A stretch of 64,000 nt of DNA from Rachycentron canadum. Its lineage: Eukaryota > Chordata > Actinopteri > Carangiformes > Rachycentridae. Below are positions 28,215-41,545 of the stretch, piece after piece. Numbering within the stretch: position 1 is the stretch's first letter; each line of letters begins with the position of its first letter. A program made the translations under genes and the position numbers. Location: contig CM076656.1 in the NCBI GenBank assembly GCA_038496675.1, forward strand, positions 14,582,638-14,646,637, read 5' to 3'. The notes beneath the pieces are model-generated. The model was not told the origin of the DNA and made no database searches. It saw only the letters and a list, made by a program, of their open reading frames with translations.

Positions 28215-30940
28215 ATTTTGTCGCTTATCCTTGTCATATCCAGCTTTACTGTGCCAAAACTCATATAAAGCAGAGGATTCACTGACTCTTCATTGTTTCA
28301 TTGTCTGCAATAGTCCATCAGGCAACAGCTACAGGGCAGTAACCTGTGGTTTTTAATGAGTGACATGAAACCACTGGACTCCATAGGAAAGTGAACTAGA
28401 CAGGTGTTTCTATTTTTTTTTTTTTTTTTTTTTTTTGTCATGGCCATTCATATTAGTGCGGGTAGACTAAAGTAAAAGAATCACACATCGCTGCATAATA
28501 CAATGCAGCCCAAAAGCACCACATAGTACATCCTCCATAATTATTATACTGTCGAATCAACACCTCTCCAAAACAATTTCTGCAAAAACTGAACATCATA
28601 ACCTTCACGAAGGGAGGATTTGATGCAAGGGCTGCTGTGTTGGACTGGATTAGTATTGGCTAGGTGTTCCTGAACTGCCAACTGAGCGTATATATGTATA
28701 TCCCGGTGCTATTCAAAATTAATTACTCTACAGGCTACAAGCCAATGCTGCTGTCTGGTCTTCACTTTCGTGTGTGACAAAAATGAGCATAAGCTAGATG
28801 GTTTGTTGTGGAGGTTATGTTACCTTGGCCTCATTTGCTGATGTTCATTTTGGTCTGACCGGCCTCTATAGAGGGTGGGACATCGGGGTGTAATTTATCA
28901 GTAAATGGTAGCACTTCACATCTAACATCTGAAATAACCCTTTAGGTTAGGTTGCCAGCGGTATGGGAATGAAATGGATATTTAGGAGTTTGGCTCTTTT
29001 TTCTCCATTAAATCATTTTACTGCCCATCATAAAGGGCCATATATTTATATTCCTATATAATATATTCCTTTTTGTCAATTAATTATTTGTTGTTCATAT
29101 CTCACATTTATTGTTACAGATGTGATTTTTTTCCTTTAAAGCTGATACACAGAGGTGAATAGCAACTAACACAATGGGATCAAATGCCAGGTCTTGTAAA
29201 TATGATTGTGTTATTTAAACAGTTAAGTCTTCACTTGTGTGTCTTTGTTCCACCACTCCTCTGTTATTGTGCTGGAGCACTGAAAGCTCCAGTGATAAAT
29301 GTGTTGTGATTTTCCAATGTTTTACTTCCCTCTATAATGTTACCACTGGTGCTCTTTTCAAACATGTCATTCAAAAAGTATGTGAAAACTGAGTTTAGAG
29401 AGGAAATAGACAGGGAGCAAACAGAGAGACAGAAAGAGAGACATCGATTAATGCCAAGCCTGGTCCATTATAGAGCACCTTTAGAGTGAATATGACTGCA
29501 GGGCTTTAAATGATTTATGTAGTTGTGCAACACCAAATTACATCTCATTACTTCTCATTGTGGCAATAAGCTGTTCTGTCATGCTTCTGTATTTGTTAGT
29601 GCAGCACATAAATATTACAGATGAGACACTAGGTAGCAATTTGGGATAGAGCTAATGACTTTTCATCTGCTCATGTGTGAGTAAACTGCAAACGGAGAAT
29701 GGAAGAAAGAGACTGAAGGTGGACATAGAAGAGATTGTTGACTGTATTTTACACTCGTACTTTGATATACGCTCAGGGGCATATACTAATTTGAAACACT
29801 CAACTTGACTAGGTCAAAACCTGGCACATGGCTGGGCTGTGTCGTATTTGCATTCTGCCTAGTGTCAGCCAGTTTCAGCTTATTATCTGTTTTCTTCTCT
29901 GTGCTCACATATACAATATTTTAATGCAGCCGAATTCCCAGTAAAGCTGTTCTCATTTATGTGCTTTTCGGTTTTTCTGTTGTCAGACAATGGAGCATTG
30001 TCGATGAAATAGTGACTGAAACGCAGCCCACTGAGACTATGCCACATGTAAACCAGCTAAGTCATTTCCAGCTGCTGCTCTGCACTGCTAAAATCCTGAT
30101 TCTAAAACCACAACATATTGACAAAAATCACAGTTGAAATAAAGTTTTCAGCACTGCTTTCCTCACCAGAATCATTTCTGAAAAAGCAATAAACTATGGG
30201 GAGATGCCAACACTCAGGCAGTGCAATCTTATCACTCAGTCAGCCAGTCAGTCAGCAAGCAACAGCACACCCTTTTTGTGCACCCAGAAGAGGTTTACTG
30301 TCGACCCATCAAAATCAGCACTCTTAAGACAAAGTTACAGGGGGAGACTGATTGTAAAACAGTTGGTTATTAACTCACTTATTTCTTTCATTTTATGTCA
30401 AATAATTTTGGGGGATTTACCAGGGACAGATGGTCAGAAGTAAAGCAGCGGAGGCCAAGGAGTGTCAGACTGCAAAAACCCCTTTTATATTTTGTTACGC
30501 ATTCCATGCCTGGAGAATAACTACCATTTATAAAAAAGAATCAAAGTTCAGTAACAATATTATTCAGGAAAATTACTACAAGACTGCTCGCATGTGAGTA
30601 AAGGTGGGTTTTTTTTCCTTCATGTCATCCTTCTGTACACCTCTACACCCCATCTTAACCCAAAAAAAAAAAAAGCAACCCAATGAAATCCTTGAAAGTG
30701 TACTAACTTGACATTCCAGCAAAGTAAACTGAGGGAAGTTTACATTCACAGCCTATAATATTTTGTATTCTGATAATCACCCCGCTGCTACCACACCACT
30801 CCCTGTCTTATTAGCAAGCCAAGGTGACACATTGGCCTCAGTGTTGAGGATCCAACATACACACCATCTGGCCAAGCATCATCTTTTCCATTTACTTTTC
30901 CATGCACGCACACAAACACACGCCGTCACGTAGATGTGCA

Positions 30941-30944
<4 letters not shown>

Positions 30945-30992
<48 letters not shown>
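30945..30992 (+). repeat. (CA)n microsatellite
   Basis: About 24 uninterrupted CA units, preceded by CGCG; the longest pure CA run in the window. Confidence 0.95.
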
Positions 30993-30996
<4 letters not shown>

Positions 30997-32030
30997 AAAC
31001 TATTGGCTTTAACACAGACAAACACACATATGCACGCCTGTCAGTGCAGTAGCCGTCTCTAAGCAGAATGTACTGGAAACACAGACATTACCGTGAATGT
31101 CGTTTATCCGACTCACAGTAATGCTGGTTTTGCAGCATGGTTGTCAATTGTGGCACTTTGCCGTCACCACAAGGCTTCACTGTGCCAACGAGCCCTGTAA
31201 AGAACAGGGTAGCAGTCATAGTCTGTATGCATCTATGGGGACATTGGACCTGGGCATGAGGCCAGCTTTTAACATGCACCCTGTTCCATTCCTACATACC
31301 TAATTTAACATCACAGCATAATTAAAGGGACTTGGCAGCCCCTAAACAGCAGATTTTATAGTCCTCTTCACTAAAACAGAGCTTGTTGAAGTGGGCAGCA
31401 AGATATCACTGAATATCACACCTACTTTAGAAGATGGCTTCCTGTTTTCATAAATAAACTAATTAATAGAATAACTTTTGGATCTATATAAACAGGCAGT
31501 CATGGTTTTGCTTCTCAGTCATGATAGTCTCATGTTCTCAGCAAAACACTGCTCACAGTGTAAACTTGTTGAATACACTCCTGAGGTTTGCTGCCACAGC
31601 TTCACTTATTGGCTAAAACGCTAATGATTATGGCCAAGTCATAGCTAATTCGCCATCACTGCTAAAAGATTTAGTAGCGTCTTAAACTAAACCGTGACTC
31701 CACAGCCCACAAAAACATTACTTACGATTTGGCATTTAGCATTAAATATTCATCCATCAGCATAGAAACCACACCTGCTTGTGGCTCTTGTTTTTATCAC
31801 TTTGAGTCTGTAACTGGCTCAAAATAATCTTGGAAAAGGACACACAATTTATTGTGCCATGAACCTGGTAATGGTCACCAGGCCACTGTAGGCTTGTTTT
31901 AATTCAATTTAATTTGCTTTTCAATTCAAGGCCTTTTTTTTTTTTTTTTAATACATCTGTGTTTTCAGCTTTCGAGAACTTGGTATTTCAGTAAAACCTT
32001 GGGGAATTTAAAAAAAAAATACAAACATTC

Positions 32031-32170
32031 AGTCAATTTTGGTGGCCAAGAGGTCAAAGTTCAAGGTCACAAGGCTCTGATGTTCTCGTGAAGGAATATA
32101 TCAGGGACACTCTTAAATATGTACACTATTTATGAGCAAATTTCTTAACACAAATGTCTAATAGGATAAA
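32031..32170 (-). repeat. Nuclear-receptor half-site-rich dispersed repeat, minus orientation
   Basis: TTTTGGTGGCCAAGAGGTCA, AAGTTCAAGGTCAC, then TTCTCGTGAAGGAATATATC and later AAATTTCTTAACACAAATGT follow, in reverse orientation, a repeat I recognise as common in teleosts (forward form GGTCACGGTGACCTTTGACC ... GAGATATCACGTTC). It contains a DR1-like AGGTCAAAGTTCA (32051-32063) and TCAAGGTCA (32061-32069). Degenerate and non-coding. Confidence 0.6.
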
Positions 32171-35100
32171 TGGTCAAAGTTCGCGCTCGGCAAAACGCCT
32201 GTTATTCTGCGTTGTAACTCAGGACAGGGAGATAGTGACCATATTTCCTGCAACTTGGATGGTTGGTGGTGACATACAACAACCAGGCATTAATCCTACT
32301 TTCCCAATACAATACATCGCTGACTTGCGACACATATACCCTACAAGTATAATGACCAAAACAAGAATGTGGTACAAGGGAAACAATGTTATAATTCATT
32401 CAATATCTCTCATTGCCGTGCCCCGCTGCTTGTGCGTAGAGGCTTAGTGCCTTCAGTTAGTTTACAGATACCTCTCCATCATCGTTGAAGCAAATAGCTT
32501 CATACATAGTTGAATGGCCGTTTTGGAAAGGGTTGCCATAAATAATAACTCGGAGTGAAATGGAAACTATGGGAAAAGCTGTTACTTTTCACAACGCCAT
32601 GCCTATCTGTGTTGTTCACAATATGCCGCAACTGAAATATGCATGAGGCAAAATGTCCCTGCTACAGCTGCAGCGACGGAGCGCAAAAGAAAAGAAGGTG
32701 TAGGGGTGGGGGGTTGGGGGGTGGTGTTGGTGGAAAAGATTGAATTTTTTTTTTTTTTTTTTTGTGCAATGAATCTTAGAAATGGGGCAATGTTATGACA
32801 TTCGTATCCCTGACTTCTGTGCAGTCGCTGTTCCTGTCATTTGTGAAACTACAATGGCTGGTGTTGGTTGTGTGCCAAAGGTTCAAATGCCCTTCATTTA
32901 ATATTAAGGGGGAAAAAAAATAAAAAAAAACAACAGAAAAAAAAAACAAAAAACAAAAGCGCTGCTTATTTATTTATTGTAATGCAGGGGTCATGAATAT
33001 GTATGAGCAGCTATCAATGCTGTCACCTTGAGCAGAAGTGCACACTCGCATGTATGTGTGTGTCAGTGTGTAGGTGTGTTAGAGAGTGTGTAGGTTTGAC
33101 TTGAGCTGCCTGGATGCTGATGTCTCTGTGTGTGTGTGTGTATGTGTGTGTGTGTGTGTGTGTGCGTGCGTGCATGTAACTATTTGGGAAAAAAAAAAGC
33201 TTGGAAAACAGTTTATACAATCAGCCAAGGTCATAGTTTCGTTTGGCATTTCCCTGACCAGGCAACAAACTGGCTAATCAAGCACAAAACCTATCGAACA
33301 TTTAAAGAATGCTCTAATTTACTGCTGGTAACAGTAAACTCATAGATGGACGAAAAAAACAAAACAAAAAAAAAAGCACTGATTATTGTACAAAACCCCT
33401 TGAACCATGTTCAATCACAGGAATATTTTGAAATCCCCCAATTTCTCTGCATGACAGGCACATTGAAGATCAGAACTATTGCAGGTAGGCCAGGTTTAGA
33501 CTATGTTCGGGGTTAACCTTTATTTTCTGCTTGAGGTCTTGGAGATATGGGGTCATTTAAAGGCTCGAAAACATATCTAACATTGATTTAAACAGCTTGA
33601 TACTTCATGACTGCTCTTGCTTTTTGAACTGCTGATATTATTGAGGTCTGCAACAGGAGATAAATGACTGCAATTTTCTGTGAAACGTGGTGAAATACAG
33701 TGGATTTCCATCTGCTCCATCTGTTATTGACGTCCCAAATCAAATGAGACTACTTTCTATTAACTAGTCAAATAGCCCATTTACCATGAAAACCTTTAGT
33801 TTAAATGACCACTACTTCATTTCTGCTGTAACAGATTGAGGGTATCTAATATCTAACTAAGACTGAGTTTCATTGTCTTTGAGAATTGCCGACTATGAGC
33901 TTGATGAAAGCTGAGGTTTTGTTAACGTCACATAAATCGGCAAAGACAAGCGATCATTCGCACGTACAAATCCGACGCTCAACATCTTGCTGTCTACTGC
34001 AGGGTTTAAAAAGATGCTTGCTTCAAATGCATGACAGAGGTGGAACTGATCCGTCAGATATCAAAGCAGTTTAAGATCAAATGACATGATTTCATTTTGT
34101 ATCTGTTCCACGCAGTCATCAAGGCAAACACTGGATTTTGAAATAGACAAAAAAAGAAAAGAAGAATGTCGTTTGAGTAAATAAGAGTCCATGCATGACT
34201 GTTATCAACTTTGAGAGAGTAAATTAAAAAAAAAAAAAAAAAAATGTTGGCTGCAGTCATCTTTATTTGGCAAAACATTAACTTCAGTCTGGCATCTGTT
34301 CTCAGAGCTATGGAAAGATTCTGCCACTTGAAAATCTTCATTATAAACCAGATCATTATTGAGTGTACTTTCGATTTTAATTTCCATTTCTCCTCATCAA
34401 GTACTCTATATTGATGTCTTTCTGTTGGTTTACTCCAGCCAGTGTTTGGAAATGGGTTTGTCATTGATAACATTGTAAGTTACGTACCAAAGTTTCACAA
34501 TACCCTGATATCATGTTCCCTGTTTTATTAGTGTCAGTAAAAAGACCGTTTTTACTAAGTACACCACACAAAGCGTGTCCGTAAAAGCTCGAAACCACGG
34601 GAAGCAACACGTCGCACATGGCAAAGCAACAGACAAGCTGACCTTTTTTTCTTAATGAATTTAAGGAGTGAACAAATGTGATTGACGTGACCTTTATTTC
34701 ACCATTTTACCCATGCGCCAAACATCTCTTCACGAAAACCAACATTCGCACGCGGCACAGTATCTTTACCATGACCTGTAAACTGTTATAAACCACAAGT
34801 ATACACGCGACGACACCGGGTATAGATTATCAATTTATTCTCGATCAGTGCTGATAATGGTCATAATGGTCAGTTTGTCAATCAGTTCGGTTTTTCGGAA
34901 GTCTGCTCAGTAGAGGTGCACTGATTTTTATTAAAAGCTGAGCGATAGCTGGTGATATCAAGTTAACAAATATCGAAGAAATCATATCAACTCTAGCACT
35001 GAGGACATCAGATTCTTTTTTTTTTATTTTTTTTATGAATGTACTATTCAAACCCATTATCCTTCACAAACTACACAGACTATAAGAATTTTAATTTCCG

Positions 35101-37438
35101 TGTTGTATAACTCAAATAATTTTCCTATTGGTTTGGGGTTTTTGCTGTAGTACAGGTCCAGTATTAGTGGTGAGATATTTAATTATATATTGGATCAATA
35201 CTTTTGTTTCATAACACTTAAAATAATAGGGTGTAATTGTTATCAGCTATTATTTGATTATATAATAGATTAATTGCATTAGTATTGAGTATTGGTTGAT
35301 TTTAAGGTTTGTCGCAGTTGGGGAGATGCAGCATTGTCGTTTCCTCGTGGCCAAAACTGAGCTGAACAAAGAATTAACAGAATTAAATGCAGAGAATGAA
35401 TTTGGCCCAGGTTACACATTTTCTCTCTCTCTCCCTTTAGCTCTCTTTTTGTTTGTGTGTTCCAATAGGGCCAGGCTGGAAAATGACAAGTTCCCCCACC
35501 AGCCTAGCAGTCAGCACAGATAGTCAGCCAAGCTTTGACACATACCCTGTCAGACAGGACAGAACCTAACATTCACCTGACACACACACACACACACATA
35601 TACACATATACACATACCCACATCCACGGATTCATCTCCACAGACAGACACACTAACCTGAGAAGAAACACCAATGCAGCAAAGTTAAGCTGTGAATGGA
35701 GGTGACAGACCGCCTCAAGGGAGACCCAAAAACACAAGAAGGGCCATGCCTATTCCTGCATTCTGTTTCCTCCAGCTTTTTTTTTTTTGTTCTTTTTATT
35801 TTGTTTGTCTTGGTGTGCATGTGCGCACACATGCCGCCTCCCACAAGATCCTCCTTCAATGACTACAAAACTGGGACAAAGCCCAAGGAGTAAGACACAA
35901 AACAAGACGAAAGGACAGAACGGGGGGAAAGTGAGATGTGGGAGGGTGAATAGGTCAGGATGGATAGAGAGACTTAGATAGACACAGGGGAGGAAGCCAA
36001 ATTGTGCAAAGGGAGATGAAGATGGATGGAAACAAAGGAACACGGGCTGAAGACAGAGATGACGGAGAGAGAGCGAGAGAGAGAAAGAGAATCGCGAGGA
36101 AAATCAGGGAAAAGATGCCTCCATCTTGAAGAAACTCACATCTACAATGGCGCTTCTATTCTAAACCCCTCTGGAGTGGAGATGGCACACAATGTCAGAA
36201 TAATGCAACATGTTGAAATATTTCCGGAACTGTTTGAGATATTAAACAGTGTGCACATGCACTGGGAAATGGCCTAGTTTGCAGTTTAAATGGCCTAGTT
36301 TGGGTTTTAAAAGCCTAGCTCTTAATTCAACATAAAGTAAACATATAGGCCAGTGTTTCCCCTAGGTTGACTGCTTTAACAGAGCTTTGGAGGGAGGGGT
36401 GGGCTTGTCTTTGTAGCCATATTAGTGGGAAAGCTGTTGCCAAACCGCGTGCATTTATAGAAATGCAGATGTTTTGTGCTTACTTTCAAACGCTGCCCAT
36501 CTCTGGTTCCATGAAAGGATTTGGAACAGTGATTTAAAAACAACGTCCATCCGTCTCCACTTGGCTCTGCTCCGTTGAGAAGTACAGTTGTACTATGAAA
36601 AAGGTGAGATCAGTCCAAAAGCATGGCCGCCCGTGACTCAAAAACCTTTGCAAACGCTGGGGCTTAGTAGGACGCAATTCAAGCTTTCCCGACAACTCGT
36701 GGCAACATCCGGCACTGTGTCTGGATCCCGATCCGCTTATATACCATTTCATGCGTTTGTGAAAATATTGAGCCCCAACAATGAACCACACAACCTGGAT
36801 CTATCGCAGCTGAAACGGGGCAAAAAAACAACAGAAGAAGAACCTAGTGATTTTAGGCTAGGGCTAGGGCTGGCACTTCACTTTTTTTTTTTTCTTGAAC
36901 TGTTGCATAATTCAGATTAAGGTGCCTCAATAAAGGCTGCATTGTATCTACAGTACATCTATACAGCCCCCAAGACTTCCAGAAATCACAATCTGAGGTT
37001 TTCCCACCACATCGCTGGCATTATTACATATTATAGGCCAATCACGAATAAAAAAATAAATAAAAAATAAAAGACATTAGACGATCCTTTGATATTTTTT
37101 GTGCTTCAGAGGTATGTCCTGGTTTTTTCAGCACTAAGCGTTGCTGTACTGTGTTTTGTTATGTAGTTGCTACACAAGGCAATAGCACAATATTGAATCT
37201 GCATCCAACCAAACCTTCGAAAGATTGAAGGTAACCGGCATCTTTAAATGAACTGAGTAGACAAAGGTCTAGGTTGAAGTTGTCACGGCTAGAATGTAAT
37301 AAGTAACTCAAACTTGGTGGCGGCATTCGTGTTAAGAGGATGTGCTGAAGTTTATTTACTCGAGTCATACAAATTAAGCAACTGAACAGAGGTGACGCTC
37401 TTTATCTAATTTACCCAAGTTTCTTATATTATGAAGAC
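32171..37438. other. Intronic stretch, no gene seen
   Basis: Contains a G-rich run (32703-32722), long T and A tracts, a TG microsatellite (about 33127-33175) and a CA run (35580-35612). At about 36353 there is CAGTGTTTCCCCTAGG, which resembles a hAT-type terminus, but no partner end was found. A 36.53-36.92 kb block has overlapping frames on both strands with no recognised family. Confidence 0.55.
33127..33175 (+). repeat. (TG)n microsatellite
   Basis: TG units with one TA step, ending in GCGTGCGTGCATG. Confidence 0.95.
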
Positions 37439-37850
37439 TTAACCCTTCAAGCGCCTGGGGCTTTATTGAACAAGTGCTGGATTTTGACATTGAGATCTCA
37501 AAAGGCTGCGGCTTGAAATTGGTTAGAGATAAAGGCCTGCTGAAAATGAGAAAATTTGATGCACCGTCACTACATGGCCGATTGTCAACTCCCGAAGGCA
37601 GATATTGTCCTTCAGAAAACCCCCACCCCCACACTGCTTCAATTCTCTCAAACATCTTTCTATCTTTCCTCCGCTACCTCTTCGAACGCTTTGAGTAGGA
37701 AAGTGACGTAATTTTGGACTAGAACAGAAAGTAGTGCACGTCCGCTCACTGGTGCTAGAGAGGGCAAACGCGATTCATTGGAACTATCGTCCATCTTATT
37801 CAGTATTGTTGTTTGTTGCAATTTTGCACCATTGGCGCTCAGAGGGTTAA
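37439..37850. mobile_element. piggyBac-like non-autonomous element (MITE), complete with TTAA ends
   Basis: The left end reads TTAACCCTTCAAGCGCC (37439-37455) and the right end GGCGCTCAGAGGGTTAA (37834-37850). Reverse-complemented, the right end is TTAACCCTCTGAGCGCC, so the termini are imperfect inverted repeats flanked by TTAA. TTAA target duplication and termini beginning CCCT are hallmarks of piggyBac superfamily transposons. At 412 bp including both TTAA it is too short for a transposase, and I see no piggyBac catalytic motif. A second, partial copy of the right half lies at about 63.43-63.67 kb. Superfamily assignment is inference from the ends. Confidence 0.75.
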
Positions 37851-38037
37851 AAAAAAAAAAAAAGATAAAAATCACTTGTTTGAGACAGTAATCTTAGATA
37901 ATTCAAGGCAATCAGTTTCATTTAATAGTGTAAGTTGAACTGACTGAACTAAGTGCAGTGAACTAGTTAATTTTCATGTCTGCGAACTGAACTTCAAGCT
38001 CGCTCTTGTGCGAGGCATGATGAAATTCCTTCTGGGC

Positions 38038-38225
38038 TTTTTTTTTTTTTTTTTTTTTTGATATATTGCATTTCCAAGAGCACGCGGTCACCGTGACCTT
38101 GAACTTTGATCTCTGACAACTGGAATGGAATCCGTTTAGCTCTGACTAAAAGTTAACGTCTGGGACAAATTTGGGCCAAATGAAATCCCCTCAAGGCATT
38201 TCTGAGATATCATGCTTGCAGAAGG
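38038..38225 (+). repeat. Nuclear-receptor half-site-rich dispersed repeat, plus orientation
   Basis: After a T22 run comes GGTCACCGTGACCTTGAACT (38086-38105), then GGGACAAATTTGGGCCAAAT and CCTCAAGGCATTTCTGAGAT plus ATCATGCTTGCAGA. This is the forward form of the same teleost repeat seen in reverse near 32.05 kb. It holds a perfect palindromic oestrogen-response-element core, GGTCA-CCG-TGACC (38086-38098), and a reverse DR1-like site (38100-38112). Non-coding. Confidence 0.65.
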
Positions 38226-41200
38226 CATAGAATAAGAACCTTTCTGTCCTGATGCTTGCAGCTTGAGTTGCTTAATGTATTTGCTGCAATTATTATTTAT
38301 AATAATGGTGTTATAATTTGTGTTGCCTGAACTTTGTTTCACCCTCAAACGTGTATATCCGTATTAGCGCGCGCTTTCCTGTTACCCATGATGCCATCTG
38401 ACAACCTGCAGAGTTGAGGCCTGAACATGCCTGCAGTCAGTGGTGAGTTCAGGCAGAGACAGTGATGATAAAAGAAAGCGAGCAAGAAGGCGAGAAAAAT
38501 GCAAAACACTCAAAACAGCTCATCACCGCAACGGTAAATAGCATAGATTGTGGCTGTGTATGGTTTGATGCATGCAACGTTCAACAGGTGCCAGTATTTG
38601 GGGAACGTAAACCTGTTGTTGAGTCAAACCTATTAATTCATAGTGTTTACTCTTGTTTTAGAAAAAAGCGAAAGTACGAGGACTTAGAGAAGGACAAAAA
38701 CGCTGAAATATTTGGATTACAAGAGGGTTAGTAAACCAGAGGCAGCGTCTGTATTGTATTGACAGCTCTCCTCCTCTGATTTTGGCTTTTTCTGATTGGT
38801 TAGAAGGCCGAGGTTCAGGCACAAAAAAAAATAAATAAATAAATAATAATAATACAGACAGGAATATCTCAGCACTGCTGCGAGGCTGTTCAATGAGTCT
38901 GGGCACAGAAGCCCCTGACAGCTCCTCTCCACATGAAAGCATGCTTTGGAGCATATTTCAACTCAATATATTTACATACCGTAGCTTTAATAAACATATA
39001 CATACATAAGCTCAGAGTCATTTGCTTTTACCTTCTGTTCCTCTAACATTTGAGTCTATACGTTTTACCCCGGAAACCATTGAGATTTTGCCCCATGGAG
39101 CTGCCATTGCTATAAATACTCCGCACATCTGACTAATCTGTCAATCATATTTGGTTCAAAAAGTCTACATTTCCCTCTCCAAATAATCTGGGCTTCAATT
39201 GTGTTTAGAAGAAAAATACCTAAAATACAACATGAACAAATTAAAAATCATCCATTTATTTGACTAATTGAATGTTCAAATGCTTTTGGTGGCCTGGAAA
39301 ATTTTGTTGTTGGTATTTAATTTAATAATGCAGTTACAGCTAACAATCAAATCAGTTAAGGTTTACAGGTCTCTACGACGGACTTGCTGCAGTTTTTGCA
39401 CGTCAGACCTCACAACATAAACGCTGTTTTCACCTTCCGTCAGACGCGTTGACACTGCTGTCAGCGATGGAGTGAATATTCTCAAAAAGAACTGTAAATG
39501 CATCTGTGAATGATCTCATTGCAGAGACCACTCCTCCCAGCATTCGCTAACTGAAATGACCGCACTCCATCCAGGGCACATGAAAAAGCGGCACATTTAA
39601 CAACAGAAGACTTGTTTGAACCAGCATGGCGCAGCACAATAGTCCTTATGAGGACATGAGACATGACTCCCACAGCAATTACACTCCGCCTCTGTGTCCT
39701 GGTTACACTTTGTTTTTGTCCTTCTCCCTCTAATACCGCTGCTGTGTCTGCCCTTTTTTTTTTTTTTTTTTTGCTGCTCTCTCACATCACTGCCCCATCT
39801 CTGGCCGTCTTCTTACCCCGTTAACTTTGTCTCTCTTTCCTGGCCATGCACTCAGCCACAGTAGAGGGCCACTAAGAAAAGCTCAGCATCTTATAGTGGC
39901 TGTGGGTATGAATGTTTGAATTTTCAAATTAATTAAAGAAAGCAGAATGCTATAACAAGGACACAAGTGGTCAACTGCCAGTTCCCTGCGACTGTCTAAA
40001 TAATTGCTCAACCTTTTCAAGAATTACCCCTGTGGATCGCAAGCGCACCGACTGAAATCCAAGGCGTCAGTTTCCCTTTGGACAAAGCTTTTGTCACTTC
40101 AGCTATAAAGCGCTCTGTTCCTTACTAAACAGCTGCAGGGTCGTGGCACTGAGAGTGCTACTTCTGAAAAGACTTATGGATAATGTACATCCTCCAAAAT
40201 CCAGCCCTTTTACCGGATGCATTACTGTGCACACATCTAGCCGTGAAATTACCCCGTCACTCAACATGATCTGTCCACGCACCGCTGGACTAGACATTTG
40301 CGCAACTGTGTCACTGATAATGACTGATGTCCTGAAACTATCCAAGCCTCTGTAAAAGGGAAGCTCCAGAAATGCTGACTGCATATCCCCAAAAGAAGTA
40401 GAAAAACCCGCGCCTTGCTGTAGAGCCGATATCATTACTAGAATGCATGCCTTCGGTAACTAACGGCTAAGGAAAATAATGCCGCTACGGCGACGAGTTG
40501 GTCGCGTCGCATTGTTTCCTCAGACTTCTGTTGGGCACCTTAGCTTTCATGATCCGAGGGAGGTCGTGATAAAACCTATTGGTCTGGTCTGAAATGTGGT
40601 CTAATATATTTGAAAATGTGCATCCTTAAATAGCCCATTCATGGCCATCATCCAGTGTTACTGTATATGTTGGTATTCAGACCATGATCGAACATGGGCC
40701 CCAGTGTGCCGCCCACACCCTGCACAAACAACTCTTATCGGCAGACAGGAGCAATCAATATTAGATTAGATTCCACAAAAATGGTGTCTGTGTTTTTAGC
40801 TGCAACATCTCTGCCTGGTATGGTCAATGTTTGGAAATACTGTGGCTTTCATAAATCAAGTACAGTTAATGTATAGCTAGGCGACAACTTTACAAAATGT
40901 TAAGAGTTAGGAAAGACGACAGCATAACAAAAAGGCACGTATAAGACACACTCAGACCATTGTGAGGCGTGGCCTCAAATATCAGCAATATGTAATACAA
41001 GTAGTTACAATGTAACAATGCGCCAGGACATATCACACCTTTTTACTTGATGTGATGAAATTTGACCACGTTCTCGGAGATATTAATCTGGCCAGCTCCT
41101 CTGTGATCGTGTAGGACAGGTGCGGGAAAGCCATTGTGCTCCTAGTGTAGCATCAAAACAAAGCAGCAGCTGCAAGCGATTCGCTACAAGCACCTCTTTT

Positions 41201-41504
41201 GTGAAAGCACCGATTTAGGTATTAGTTATAATAAGAAGAAAATGTATTTCGCTATCATTTCTATAATGAATAAGTCAAACGTGACAGACAAGCTGCACTG
41301 CCAACTAAAGAGACGTCCGAGAGTCTCAGGCGAGATCGCGCCGATCATTTTCATACTTGAAACCACTCAGTGCCCTGTAAACATTTGCAGTCATTTCTTC
41401 TCTTACTGAGGTCTAATTTGTCACCCCATCTGTAATAACTGTATCAAGCTTCCATTTGCACAAACATTAGCTCCAAGTCTTGACCCCTCTGGTTTTTAAA
41501 AAGC

Positions 41505-41545
<41 letters not shown>
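41505..41545. repeat. T24/A17 self-complementary homopolymer
   Basis: Twenty-four T directly followed by seventeen A; can fold on itself and is likely to be length-unstable. Confidence 0.9.

Larger units (their letters stand above)
13366..32030. other. Large intronic stretch with simple repeats, no gene seen
   Basis: About 18.7 kb of AT-rich DNA. It holds C12A18 (17651-17680), CA runs at 25880-25942, 26031-26062 and 30945-30992, a TG run at 28180-28212 and T24 at 28413-28436. Reading frames of 60-140 codons are repeat-derived or lack any family signature. Several AT-rich stretches (for example about 21560-22000 and 29400-29640) could be conserved non-coding elements, but that needs alignment. 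Confidence 0.55.

Noticed and set aside
36353..36368. CAGTGTTTCCCCTAGG as a hAT transposon end
   Set aside because: No matching inverted end or 8-bp target duplication found nearby.
36588..36920. 110-codon frame with overlapping antisense frame
   Set aside because: No signature, ends in a T tract; more likely part of an unidentified repeat.
37660..37875. Reading frame inside the piggyBac-like element as a transposase start
   Set aside because: Short, no catalytic motif, and the second copy carries a stop in the corresponding segment.
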